A DNA stretch of 64,000 bases from Glandiceps talaboti (lineage: Eukaryota; Hemichordata; Enteropneusta; Spengelidae): NCBI RefSeq assembly GCF_964340395.1, contig NC_135571.1:4029953-4093952 (forward strand). The letters are read 5' to 3'. The notes beneath the pieces were generated by a model, which did no database searches, was not told where the DNA came from, and saw only the letters and a program-made list of their open reading frames with translations. This document shows, one piece after another, positions 10,587 to 20,839 of the stretch (the stretch's first letter is position 1; every line of letters starts with the position of its first letter). The position numbers and the translations under genes were made by a program.

Positions 10587-10870
10587 AATCTGATTAAAAT
10601 CTGATGTAGTGTACACAACACAATTTCTTTTTGGCTGTTATGTTTACTGTAATTTGTCCTTTTGTGAGCAGCCATTACATAAATTTGACACATTACCATA
10701 GTTTTTCCCAAGCCACACAAGAGTGCTCGATGAATTCTCTCAACCAATGAAAATGCGTAATGTGCCAAAACATACAGGTACAGTACTTCAGAGAGCTCTG
10801 TTCAAAAAGCGCTTGAGCACAGAGCGCAGACAACGATGATATCATTATTGTTTGGTGGTTCGCTTTGTTA
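10587..10870. mobile_element. MITE copy with CAATCTGATTAAAATCTG terminus
   Basis: It begins CAATCTGATTAAAATCTG and matches the element at 48541-49050, including TTTCTTTTTGGCTGTTA, CTCAACCAATGAAAA and GCACAGAGCGCAGACA. Only the left terminus is clear here; the right end is diverged or lost. Confidence 0.6.
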
Positions 10871-12135
10871 CAGTTTTGTTATGGATTCTAGTTGGCTACT
10901 CATAAGTATGAGATCCCTGTGCAATCACAAACAAGTAAGTTGTCGGTGGTACAATGAACTGCTACACTTCATCTGTACTGATTTAATAGTAAAAATAGTG
11001 TACAGCATGCATGTTGTAGTAATGTATGTTGGGGCAAATGGCAATTTCACATTGACGATATTACTTGTAAGTTTAGTAGTATTTGTAATTATTTTCTTTT
11101 GTACAAAATAAAAACAAAGTTGTTATTATATCACATGATGTCTGATAAGTGTTTAGGACGCCTTCAGTAATTACAGCCGGAATATTTTTTTTCACATTCT
11201 TCAAAGTCTACTCCCGGGTTTCCACTTCTTTCCTCATTGTGAACAAATAACGACTACTCTCTTACCCGTAAAATCGTTATGATTTCAATCGACAAAAAAT
11301 ACACGCATTAGGATGCTGTTTCGACTGATGAATGTCATGAGAAATTTGAACATACCAACAGTTTATACATGACATGGATTTTGTGTTGACTATCTCGAAC
11401 CTCGGACCACTAATGGTCTGAGCTCGAACTCACGCCTGCTATCATGGATGTATAAGAGAACTAATACATCCATGCCTTGCTAAAATACACCACAGACAAG
11501 TACTTTCTTACTTGTCTAGGAATACACATGCAAAAGATCACAGTACATACAATACATCTGTAAAGTCATCCCCATGTCAAAATACACACACAAGCTGCAT
11601 AAACCCTCATGTAAACATCAGAAATGTTAGGACTATGGAGTGAAGTATCTACTTGTCTGACAAAAATCCCAGTGGGTAGGACGAAAATCTTCCCAGAGCG
11701 TGACCTACTTCAGAGCCATACAACATAACTTGCCTATCATCACAGTGTGTAACTTTTTCCTTATTTCTGCATTTTTCATTCAATATGCTCTTTATTATAA
11801 TAATAAATTTGACAGTTCCTAACAAGTAATAACTCAACTAAATCTCGCTCGATTTTCAATGTTTTCGCAAAACCTTTTACCTTTACCGATGACGTAGTGA
11901 TGCTATAGAAAACAAACACCACCGATGGTTTCAAAAGAACTGAACAAAGGATACCCTTGAAGTCTACCTTAGACAACTATCAAATTCGTATTAACACCTC
12001 GGAACAATACCCATTGCTAATCTGTCTCTTACTTGTCAGTGAACTCAAGACTAAAGAAATATTGTAATGAAAAGCATTCAACTATAGAGAATGAAAGCAT
12101 GACTGCTGGTAGGGGGTGATATCAAACAGAATTAA
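10871..12135. other. Intergenic, no supported gene
   Basis: An AATAAA at 11107-11112 could end transcripts of the 5-finger gene. Short frames in both strands have no recognisable domain. A TACAT-rich run is present near 11440-11610. Confidence 0.3.
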
Positions 12136-12139
12136 TGAG

Positions 12140-12423
12140 ACACTTCTCTAAAGAATAAATTAATATTAATTAGTTCCACGTCAACGATATACGGGTACAT
12201 GAAGTGGGTATAAGGTTTAATCCAATCAGAAGTCTTGAAATGACTAGTGCTCGAGGCGTAGCGTTTAATTTGTTTTGCATGTGTTTTGTTATGTGGAAAA
12301 GTCCAGTTTCTGTGCCATATTTGTTACATTTTATGGTGCTAGGGCTTCATATCTCTTAAGAGCTGATTTTCTCCAGAGACAGAACTGTTGTAGTGGCCGA
12401 TGTAGTGATCCGGAAAGATCAAC
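12140..12423 (+). promoter_or_regulatory. Candidate promoter and first exon of the 17-finger ZNF gene
   Basis: The end of this block (GATGTAGTGATCCGGAAAGA, then TCAAC and donor GTAAGTCGAAC at 12424) matches the first-exon ends of the minus-strand modules (GATGTGATCCAGAAAGAGCA, then GTAAGTCGAAC). Upstream lie a CCAATCAG box near 12222 and a TTTCTGTGCCATATTTG string. The exon would splice to the acceptor at 13735. A partial duplicate of the upstream part is at 13200-13445 without the donor. Homology is seen; promoter function is inferred. Confidence 0.5.
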
Positions 12424-13199
12424 GTAAGTCGAACAAGTTTACGACTATTTTATTCAAACACGTTAAATGATTTCGTAGAACTCACTTATAGGTCAATGTA
12501 ATATGATTTCACGACACCGTTTAGGAAAGGTCATAAATGATTAGCCTTTGAGGGGTTAATACAACAATTTACTCGATGTCAGCACACATAAAAATATGTA
12601 TCAAGTGTCAACGTGAATCGACAGAGGTTGGTATTGAATATGGCGGGACGCTTTGAATTTGTTGCCTCAGACTGACACAACTTATGAGTATATTTTTACA
12701 TACAATCGAATTATCTCTATTTATGACCAGATTTGTGTGTGTCCCAATCACTAAAATACTAAGTATTTATAACATAGATTTTATTTCAATACTATACACA
12801 TAAGATTGAAAAAGATGCGTTCGAAAAAAAAGTGATGTTAGGTACATTGTTTCTAGCAATCAACTTGTGTATGTGTGTCACTGCCATCCATTTCATGCTA
12901 ATAGTCACACTACTGTGTTGTGGTACACATACATAATAATTTGATAGCTAAGTGGCTTGCAGAAATACAGAAATGTGTGGTTGAACTAAAACAGTTGTAA
13001 CAGTATAATAGGATATGTTCTTAGACAGCTTGTTACAGTACAATAGGAAAAGCGAAGGTCAACCATATGTCCTGAGACAGTTTGATGTAGTACAATGGAA
13101 ACGGGAGTGATCTCCGCTAGCATAATTAATTCTTTGTAACTAACTATACAACTTTAAGAGCTGACACAGGACTAAAGACAAAAGACGGGTATTGAAGCA

Positions 13200-13445
13200 A
13201 CTGCATAAAAGAATTCATTAATATCAATAAGTCCACGTCAGAGATATAAGATTTTAATCCAATCAGCAGTCTTAAAATGTCGTAGAATATGAATTGTAAT
13301 GCATTTTTTATATATGTAGAAACGCCCAATTTCTGTGCTATATATATATGTTACATTTTAATAGTACTGAGATGGAGGTCCTTATGAGTAGAATCTGGAG
13401 GGTGGAATCTAAGGGATAAGTCTATGGTGAAAGCTGGTTTTCTCC
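13200..13445 (+). repeat. Partial duplicate of the ZNF promoter block
   Basis: It shares with 12140-12400 the ordered words TCCACGTCA, TTTAATCCAATCAG, TTTCTGTGC, TGTTACATTTTA and GGTTTTCTCCA. It lacks the first-exon donor, so it is probably a degenerate tandem copy. It sits in the predicted first intron of the 17-finger gene. Confidence 0.5.
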
Positions 13446-13776
13446 ATGGAGGTATTAAGTCCTTCAGTCCTTCAGGAACGCTAAAAGTGGTGTGACTGGT
13501 CTTTACAACTGTTGATTTCGATGTTTTGCAGGAGTGCATTATCACAGTCATAAATATTGGCGACGAACATAGAAAAGTGATAAGAAATTGCTTTAAATCC
13601 CACTTGCTGGATGATACAGACATCCCATCATACACGTGTTGTATGTATACTGTAACACGTAAACGGTGATAACAACATTACCTATAACAACTTAAACCAT
13701 GAAATGTTTGTAACATTTCATTTCAACTATTTCAGGTAAACAAACGACGAGTCAGAATTTACATAGCACATCAATT

Positions 13777-15264
13777 ATGGAAGGACTGGACATTCATTCA
13801 CTGATAAGTTTTAACTCCAGTGACAATTCGTATAAATGTGGGGTGTGTGGAAAGGTATTCAGGAAGAAAGGAAACCTGGTTGCACATATGAGAATCCATA
13901 CCGGAGAGAAGCCATACAAATGTGACGTGTGTGGAAAAATGTTCAGACATAAATCAGCTATGGTCAGACATATGATAATCCATCCTGATGGACAGCCATG
14001 TACATGTGAAGTGTGCGGAATGACTTTCGGAAATAAAACACACATGGTCATACATAGGAGAATCCATACTGGTGAGAAGCCATGTAAATGTGACGTGTGT
14101 GGAAAGACATTCAATCTTAAAAGTAACTTGACCAAACATATGAGTATCCACACTAGTGGGAAATCATATAAATGTTATGTGTGTGGAAAGAATTTCACAC
14201 AGAAACGATATATGGTTAAACATATGAGAAAACATACTGGTGAGAAGCCGTATAAATGTGACGTGTGTGGAAAGAATTTCGGACAAAAAGCAACTATGGT
14301 TGCACACATGAGCATCCATACTGGGGAGAAGCCATATAAATGTGATGTATGCGGAATGACTTTCAGAATGAAAGCAAACATGGTCAGACATACGAGACTC
14401 CATACAGGTGAGAAGCCATATAAATGTGAAGTATGTGGAAAGACGTTTAGTCGACAAGAACTTGTGGTATTACATACGAGAATCCATACTGGTGAGAAGC
14501 CATATCCATGCGAAGTATGTGGAAAGGCTTTCGGTCAGAAAGTAAATATGGTCAGCCACATGAGAATCCATACACATGTGAAGCCATACAAATGTGAAGT
14601 GTGTGGAAAGACATTCACTGCCTCAAATCACTTGGTCAAACACATGAGAAATCATACTGGTGAGAAGCCATATAAATGTGAAGAGTGTGGAAAGTCTTTC
14701 AGTCAAAAAGGAGACATGGTCACACATAGGAGAATACATACTGGTGAGAAGCCATACAAATGTGACGTGTGTGGAAAGCCTTTCAGTCGGAAAGGAGACA
14801 TGGTCACACATAGGAGAATACATACTGGTGAGAAGCCATACAAATGTGACGTGTGTGGAAAGCCTTTCAGTCGGAAAGGAGACATGGTCACACATAGGAG
14901 AATACATACTGGTGAGAAGCCATACAAATGTGACGTGTGTGGAAAGCCTTTCAGTCGGAAAGGAGAAATGGTCACACATAGGAGAATACATACTGGTGAG
15001 AAGCCATACAAATGTGACGTGTGTGGAAAGCCTTTCAGTTGGAAAGGAGACATGGTCACACATAGGAGAATACATACTGGTGAGAAGCCACACAAATGTG
15101 ACGTGTGTGGAAAGCCTTTCAGTCGGAAAGGAGACATGGTCACACATAGGAGAATACATACTGGTGAGAAGCCATACAAATGTGACGTGTGTGGAAAGCC
15201 TTTCAGTCAGAAAGGAGACATGGTCACACATAGGAGAATACATACTGGTGAGAAGCCATACTAA
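13777..15264 (+). CDS. C2H2 zinc-finger protein, 17 fingers with a homogenised C-terminal array
   Basis: A 495-residue protein: leader [18 protein letters not shown], then 17 complete C2H2 fingers. The start is supported by the leader shared with two paralogues and by a splice acceptor (TTTCAG ending 13735) 41 bases upstream. Fingers 1-10 are diverse; linkers after fingers 2, 4 and 9 are altered (PDGQP, TSGKS, THVKP). Fingers 11-17 are near-identical 84-base tandem copies with the core KGDMVTH. Among them position -1 is Q, R, R, R, W, R, Q and position +3 is D except for one E. The frame ends HTGEKPY then TAA at 15262-15264, where other copies have AAA (Lys); a full 18th finger continues in frame to 15327. 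It is probably a nuclear DNA-binding factor with no visible effector domain. Its target is unknown. Confidence 0.92.
   Translation: MEGLDIHSLISFNSSDNSYKCGVCGKVFRKKGNLVAHMRIHTGEKPYKCDVCGKMFRHKSAMVRHMIIHPDGQPCTCEVCGMTFGNKTHMVIHRRIHTGEKPCKCDVCGKTFNLKSNLTKHMSIHTSGKSYKCYVCGKNFTQKRYMVKHMRKHTGEKPYKCDVCGKNFGQKATMVAHMSIHTGEKPYKCDVCGMTFRMKANMVRHTRLHTGEKPYKCEVCGKTFSRQELVVLHTRIHTGEKPYPCEVCGKAFGQKVNMVSHMRIHTHVKPYKCEVCGKTFTASNHLVKHMRNHTGEKPYKCEECGKSFSQKGDMVTHRRIHTGEKPYKCDVCGKPFSRKGDMVTHRRIHTGEKPYKCDVCGKPFSRKGDMVTHRRIHTGEKPYKCDVCGKPFSRKGEMVTHRRIHTGEKPYKCDVCGKPFSWKGDMVTHRRIHTGEKPHKCDVCGKPFSRKGDMVTHRRIHTGEKPYKCDVCGKPFSQKGDMVTHRRIHTGEKPY
14660..15264 (+). repeat. 84-bp tandem repeat coding for near-identical fingers
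   Basis: Seven consecutive 84-base units (GAGAAGCCATACAAATGTGA...) differ at only a few bases. This points to recent tandem duplication or gene conversion inside the coding exon. It also explains the long open frames in the other five reading frames of this segment. Confidence 0.9.
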
Positions 15265-15330
15265 TGTGACGTGTGTGGAAAGACATTCACTCAAAGTAGT
15301 CAGAAGACTAACCATATGACAGTCCATTAA
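15265..15330 (+). pseudogene. Orphaned 18th finger behind the nonsense codon
   Basis: Directly after the TAA the frame continues as a normal finger ([20 protein letters not shown], then H) for 21 codons, then a second stop at 15328-15330. The finger is intact apart from the Lys-to-stop change just before its first Cys, so the loss is recent or the allele is polymorphic. Confidence 0.8.
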
Positions 15331-15820
15331 GGTGAAATGTCGTACTCATGTGAAGTGTTTCATTCATTTACACAGCAAACACAGTTCACCTAGCTAAGTA
15401 GTAGCTAAGCCATGAGATAACTTTTGCCATTAACTGTACATGTACCAATAATATTTTTTAATATGGCAACTGTTAAGTATAACATAGGGAACTTGCAATC
15501 CAGACTGAGCATGCTCAGACGCAAAGGACTATAGGATTATCTGGGGTCATCGTATTACCTAATCTGGAGCTACCGATAAAATAAACCTCCCACAATGGCC
15601 AGGTTGACTATGAATTGATCATTTGTGGTTACAAACAATTTAACAATATTGTATTTAATACTAATTGATTAGCATTTATTATCACATTTCCCATGATGCA
15701 ACATTCAACATGGCGGGTTTGCAAGTTCCCCTATTGAATACAGAATTGTGTTGTTAATAGATTTGGCACTACACACATGGTAAACATGTTAATTGTTCAA
15801 TTTAGGTTATATTTCATTGT

Positions 15821-15830
15821 AATAAATAAA
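15821..15830 (+). terminator. Candidate poly(A) signals of the 17-finger gene
   Basis: Overlapping AATAAATAAA about 560 bases after the stop codon, before the conserved ZNF 3'-flank block. No experimental support. Confidence 0.4.
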
Positions 15831-15859
15831 TAATTTTTTTTCCATGATTACCCTTCTTT

Positions 15860-16033
15860 CTTTGTTTAGCCGTTGTTGTTGTTATTGTTGTTGTTTGTTT
15901 GAAATTATTAAATGTAACGATAAAGTGCATTTTCACTTGACTGGGTGTTATTCATTCCTATTGTTGTGAATGTCTGTCAGTGTTTACTAAATGAATGCAT
16001 TCCTCAATGACTGTAGTAAGGTTAACACTATAA
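15860..16033 (+). repeat. ZNF 3'-flank repeat, inverted partner of 1946-2140
   Basis: It shares with the reverse complement of 1946-2140 a GTTGTTTGTTTG run, ACTGGGTGTTATTCATTCCT and AATGTCTGTCAGTG. The AATAAA of the partner reads GATAAA here. The block ends where the retrotransposon fragment begins. Confidence 0.7.
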
Positions 16034-16058
16034 TAAACAGCGTGTTTGGTTATAGAAT

Positions 16059-17040
16059 ATGGGAAAAACTTCAGCCTGGCCAATCCATTGTACTAAATTG
16101 CTCGTCCCTTACACTACTCTGATCAATGTTACCTTAGTAAATGACGTTTTACCGTCCCAATGGAAATGGGGGAAAGTTTCCACTATTTACAAGGATGGGG
16201 GTAACACAAACCCATCAAATTACAGACCTATTACACTTCTGCCTGTCTACACGTTCCAAGCGTTCTACATGGTCCTTGTCAATATCCTTTGATATGTAAG
16301 CTATACAAAATTGCCGTCAGTGATGTGGCCCTAAATTGGTTTAAGGATTATCTGACAACGAGAAAGGAGAGTGTCAATCTAAATGGAACACTAAATGAGC
16401 CACTCCCAGTTGAATATAGTGTACCTCAAGGGTCCATACTTGACCCCTTATTTTTTATTGTTTTTATAGACAGTTTGCCAAATGTTGTTTCTGAATGTAA
16501 AGTAGTGTTATATGCTGATGATACAGCGCTTTTTTATGCAAGTAAGGATGTTAGTGAAATTCAGGGGACACTAAACTGCGACCGAGGTAGGCTCTCTGAT
16601 AATAAACTTACCTTAAATGTAAGCAAAACTAAAAGTATGCTACTCGGCACGTCCAAACGTCTGATCTAAAGTCTTCAACATACAGATAGCAGGCCAAATG
16701 GTGGAGCTTGTCCAGGCTTTTAAATACCTTGGTGTCTGGATTGACTCCCACTTAAATTGGAAAATGCATATAACTAAGATCTGTTACAGTAACAAAATAT
16801 CACAAAGGCTGGGTGTGGTAAGACCATATCTTACATTTGATACTACAAAGATGCTTTATAATGCGATGGTACTGCCACTGTTTGACTGCACTGCAGTAGT
16901 GTGGTCAAACAGTGGTACGACTTTGCTGACCAGACTTCAGAGGCTCCTAAATAGAGCAGCCAGGATAATCCTTCAGCGTGGGCCTAGGATCCACTCTCTT
17001 ACTATGTTAGATGTCGTGTAATGAGCGTTTTGCTTTTCAA
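16059..17040 (+). mobile_element. Broken non-LTR retrotransposon reverse transcriptase
   Basis: Three overlapping or adjacent frames encode parts of a LINE-type reverse transcriptase: 16059-16292 (YKDGGNTNPSNYRPITLLP), 16289-16669 (SVPQGSILDPLFF and the catalytic YADD box) and 16698-17021 (FKYLGVWIDSHLNW thumb region and LNRAARIIL). Frames shift at about 16290 and again after an in-frame stop near 16667. The segment between the NYRPI motif and ALNWFKDYL is far too short: the first catalytic Asp motif (AFDTVDH in relatives) is missing. No endonuclease domain lies upstream. It is therefore a dead 5'-truncated copy, of the Jockey/CR1/RTE broad group; I cannot assign the clade. Confidence 0.85.
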
Positions 17041-18346
17041 AAGGCGTGCGTTTATTTTAAAGTTCTTCATAAACTAACATTAAAAGTATTGTCATTAGAG
17101 GAAAGATAGCCACATAGAGCAAGTACTTAACACTTTTGCTGAAGTTTATTGTATCGGTGAAAATGATATGTAAATGAATTAAAAGAATAATCAAAAGGTG
17201 AATTAATTACTTCTTCTGTAACTCACATTGTTGACACCGTTTTCAGACAACAACTTAATAACAAAGGTAGGTGTTAAGTGCTGATTTTGCCAACCACGTC
17301 GGTCACCTAGGTGACTTTATAGTATAAACTGCCTGTACGCCATCAAAGGACAAAAATATCATTTTTTGCAGCTTTTTAATGATTAAATCTTTGTAATTAC
17401 AATTTGGAAGAACTTTTAATAAGCGATGCTATGGAATCACGTGTTATCTCGAATCATGATCAAACACATGTCATGAACATTATATATATGGAGGGGGGGG
17501 GTCATGTTTTAGAATTACGTGATGGGGGGGGGGTGTCAGTCTGTTTGAGTCGGTTTTACAGAGAAGGGTCAGTAACTTTTCGTTGGCCCCATGGAAAACA
17601 ATCACTGACACCCCCTCCCCCACCCCCACCCCCGCCCCATACCTGAGAAACTGACCGGTCCTTTACAATCTTTATATTTTGGTACGTACACATATGACAT
17701 TTCTGTAGATCTTTCCTACGCATTTCCTGGAAATGTAATAGGCCTGTACGTTTTTTGTCAATATTATTTTGAAAACAATATTCGATAATTTTGAGTATCG
17801 TCGTTTGACTCCTTTGGGTCCTGGGTGACACGAGATGTCGGTAGGACGAGATGACTCGCGAGATTTAGATTTAGAATAAATAGACTATTAAACTATGTAC
17901 TAGTGACTTTTTTGAACAATGGTGATGACAGATGTAGGTCGCTATAGGCCAGGGACCTTTTGTTGATGATAGGTTGCTAATTTACATGTTGACAGATAAA
18001 CGTCTGGTAGGTTTTGTGTGCATCCAATCAGCGATAAGCAGCCAACTTCTCTCTCATGTGCGCTGCCATCAAGGTCTGAAGGGTGAACTTGTACTGTGTG
18101 CTGTCTTGCTGTCAACACAAGGAATTCGCAACCTACGCCACAGGACACTACACTAATTTGAAAATGGTTACTGTTTGGACTACGGAACTGTACGTGGTAC
18201 CGGGAAAATGGGTGAGTTCTAGCTCTGCAGACAATTTGTTATACAATAAGCCTATACCATAGGGACTGTTTGAAAGTCATTTCAACTCCACATTTTACGT
18301 CTATGACCACTTGCTGCCACGTGTAGTATAATCCCGAATCGTTGGA
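17041..18346. other. Intergenic stretch with G- and C-runs
   Basis: It contains poly-G runs at about 17491 and 17525 and a poly-C/CA-rich run at 17610-17636, which create spurious frames on both strands. No gene is supported. Confidence 0.35.
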
Positions 18347-19072
18347 TAATTAGTAGTAGGGCTAGTTGTTGTAACGTTCGTTTTGCTTTTGAGTTGTTTT
18401 TCTTTCTGTTTTTGAGTGTTTTCATTCCACTGTTTATCCGCAAAACAAGCTCTACAATATCCCTGATGGCCAAACTCAAATAGACGAGATCACAATGAAA
18501 ACGTCAGCGAGATATCAACGTACTATCCGTTTCAAACTGCATGCCACAGTGCGTTTTAACACTTTCCCCGATTCTGCCTCTGAACATTTCGCGGGTCTTG
18601 AAGGCTCCCAATCTGATTAAAATCCGATGTAGATGTCGGCTAATCGTTCATTGCTATTTTACCTTCGTTATTTTGCCTGAATTGACCTTCTTGGTGTGCA
18701 TGTTTACATTTTTTAGCCTGGTAGAGGAGGCGATCAGGCTAAAAATGTAAACATGTACACCAAGAAGGTCAATTCAGGCAAAATAACGAAGGTAAAATAG
18801 CAATGAACGATTAGCCGACATCTACATAGGATTTTAATCAGATTGGAAGGCTCCGTAATTAATATCGGAGTTAGGAAATCTAAGATTTTTCGCAGGTAAG
18901 GCCTAATTTAGTAGAAAAATCTACCCAACTTTACGAAGCAGATGTGATTCGCACCTGTTTGTTAACGTTAATAAGGGTTCATTTCCAGTTAAACATCGGA
19001 ACGAAAAAATAGCAGAAGAAATCAACTGAAAACAAAACGAGCGTTACAATTATTGCAGCTATAGTAAGGCCT
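18347..19072. mobile_element. Foldback element hosting a nested palindrome
   Basis: The left part (GTTGTAACGTTCGTTTTGCT... AGTTGTTTTTCTTTCTG) is the approximate reverse complement of the right part (CAGAAGAAATCAACTGAAAA... AACGAGCGTTACAATTATTG). The ends resemble those of 7887-8430. The near-perfect palindrome 18608-18846 sits inside, suggesting one MITE inserted into another. Confidence 0.5.
18608..18846. mobile_element. Near-perfect 239-bp palindrome (foldback MITE)
   Basis: Both arms of about 113 bases run from CCAATCTGATTAAAATCC to the loop near 18721-18733 and back to GGATTTTAATCAGATTGG. I find only about three mismatches or indels between the arms. The first bases equal the terminus of another element family here (10587, 48543, 48652), so related machinery may mobilise them. 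A fragment of the arm (CGAGGTAAAATAACAATGAA) is at 21671. Confidence 0.85.
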
Positions 19073-19953
19073 GTCATCACCGTAATGACGTATCGAAGCT
19101 TGATTTCATTTCATATACTATTGTTTTAGTAATATAGCCTACACTGTTCTCAATTGATATGTTGTTATCTGTCGTCTCAGCGAGTTTTCACCTAAGCACT
19201 TATGTCGACGGTGAACAACGAGGGTCACTCGTTAATCAGGTATTCATATAAATATGAATGGAGACTAAACTCGTTGGAACCATATGCAAATCTTTAGATT
19301 CCGCCAATCAAAAATCATTTTCATTAGCTGTCAAATTTGAATTTGCTGGGCTCAGACACTACAGCCCCCAGAGGTTTTAGAAAAAGGTGTTATCTCTCTA
19401 CTCGTCATTGGTTAACGTTGTACGACGTTGGCATGCAAAATAATGCAATGAGATGTCAATTGAAATATTTAAGTATCAAGTTAAACCATCACTAACTTAA
19501 CAGAAACTTAGTGGATTTAAAAGTATGACATTTGCAAGCGAAACAACAAATTATTATATCATTCCCTTAATCATTAGGTAGTAAAATATGTATACTTTGA
19601 CATGGCAATTTTTTTTAATAACGAATGCGACATTTCGATCTTGTGGCAAAGACGACGGGATGAGTCTACAGACTTTGATCACTCCAATTTCAGAGACATA
19701 AACATTGAATAATTAAATCATTGTGTAATCAAGGTTTGGTCAAAATGTCGTATTCGTTTGGAATTTACTTTTCCAAAGTAAATATATTTGAAATATTTAT
19801 CTAACATATATTTTGATTTTAATGTCCAAATACTTAGAGATTACGATTCATCAAAGGTCAAAATATTCAAGGCAATAAACTGTTATACCTCATATCGACT
19901 TTCATTTGCCGGTTGTGGCGTCTAGCCTGGCTACTTTCAAAGCGACTGTTTGT
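19073..19953. other. Intergenic, nothing recognised
   Basis: AT-rich, without a supported ORF, repeat or RNA gene. Confidence 0.4.
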
Positions 19954-19957
19954 TTAA

Positions 19958-20303
19958 AGTGGCCATATGGATGAGAATTTGGTATTTATTTTGGATTTTT
20001 ATTTGATAAAACAGCTTCACTATGTTTTTCTACTTGAAAAAATAATGCGAAATAACATATACCAAGTCCACGTTCACATCTCAATAAACGGCAAAACATT
20101 AAACAATGTGTAAAATGTTTGTTATTGTACGTACAATAACAAACTTTTTACACTTTTTGCATCTTTTTACAATGTATTGAGTTATGAACATGGACTTGGT
20201 ATATGTTCTTTCGCATTATTTTTTCAAGTAGAAAAACATGGTGAAGCTGTTTTATCAAATAAAACCCCAAAATAAATACCAAATTCTCATCCATATGACC
20301 ACT
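19958..20303. mobile_element. TTAA-flanked foldback MITE, copy 1
   Basis: Starts AGTGGCCATATGGATGAG and ends with CTCATCCATATGACCACT. TTAA flanks it on both sides (19954-19957 and 20304-20307), as after piggyBac-type insertion. The arms pair over most of their length (e.g. ACATATACCAAGTCCA with TGGACTTGGTATATGT), with a central TTGTTATTGTACGTACAATA palindrome. No coding capacity. Confidence 0.8.
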
Positions 20304-20389
20304 TTAATATGATAGTACTATTGATGATCCGTGTATATCTCCATGCATACTTGATAGGACACTTTTATGGCAACCTTTATTTTGTCCAA

Positions 20390-20830
20390 AGCGAAACTGG
20401 GAATAACAAAGTTTTCGTCAATTTATACCTCGTACTATATTTGCACAACAATGTCTACGTTCATTCTAAAATTTGCATAAGACTTACGTTCACTTTTGTC
20501 GACGTTGAATATTCATTATTATCAATATCTAAATGACGTTTTCGTCTATCTATACGCTGCACTGTATTTACATAACAATGGATTTCGTCCACGTTCGTTT
20601 TAAAATTTGCATAGGTTCATTTTCGTTGGCTAAGAATACCTTTTCATGTGCATTCGTTCTAAAATTTGCAAACTTCTACTTTCGTTGAAGTTATATATTA
20701 TCAGTAGATTAAATGTGGTTTTCGTCGCTTTGTACGTCACACTGTATTTGCATAACGTTATAACAACAGATTTTCGTCTGATTTCGTTAACGTAGCATTT
20801 TATTTTCATATTATGTATTTTTTTCGTCTC
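20390..20830. repeat. Degenerate tandem repeat with TTCGTT/AAAATTTGCA units
   Basis: The words CGTTC-TTTAAAATTTGCA (20460, 20598, 20654) and CACTGTATTTRCATAAC (20560, 20740) recur in the same order, giving roughly two diverged units of about 190 bases. Confidence 0.4.
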
Positions 20831-20839
20831 TGTTTTCAC

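Noticed and set aside
14623-15327. Long open frames antisense and out of frame to the 17-finger gene
   Set aside because: They are shadows of an 84-base coding repeat, whose length is divisible by three.
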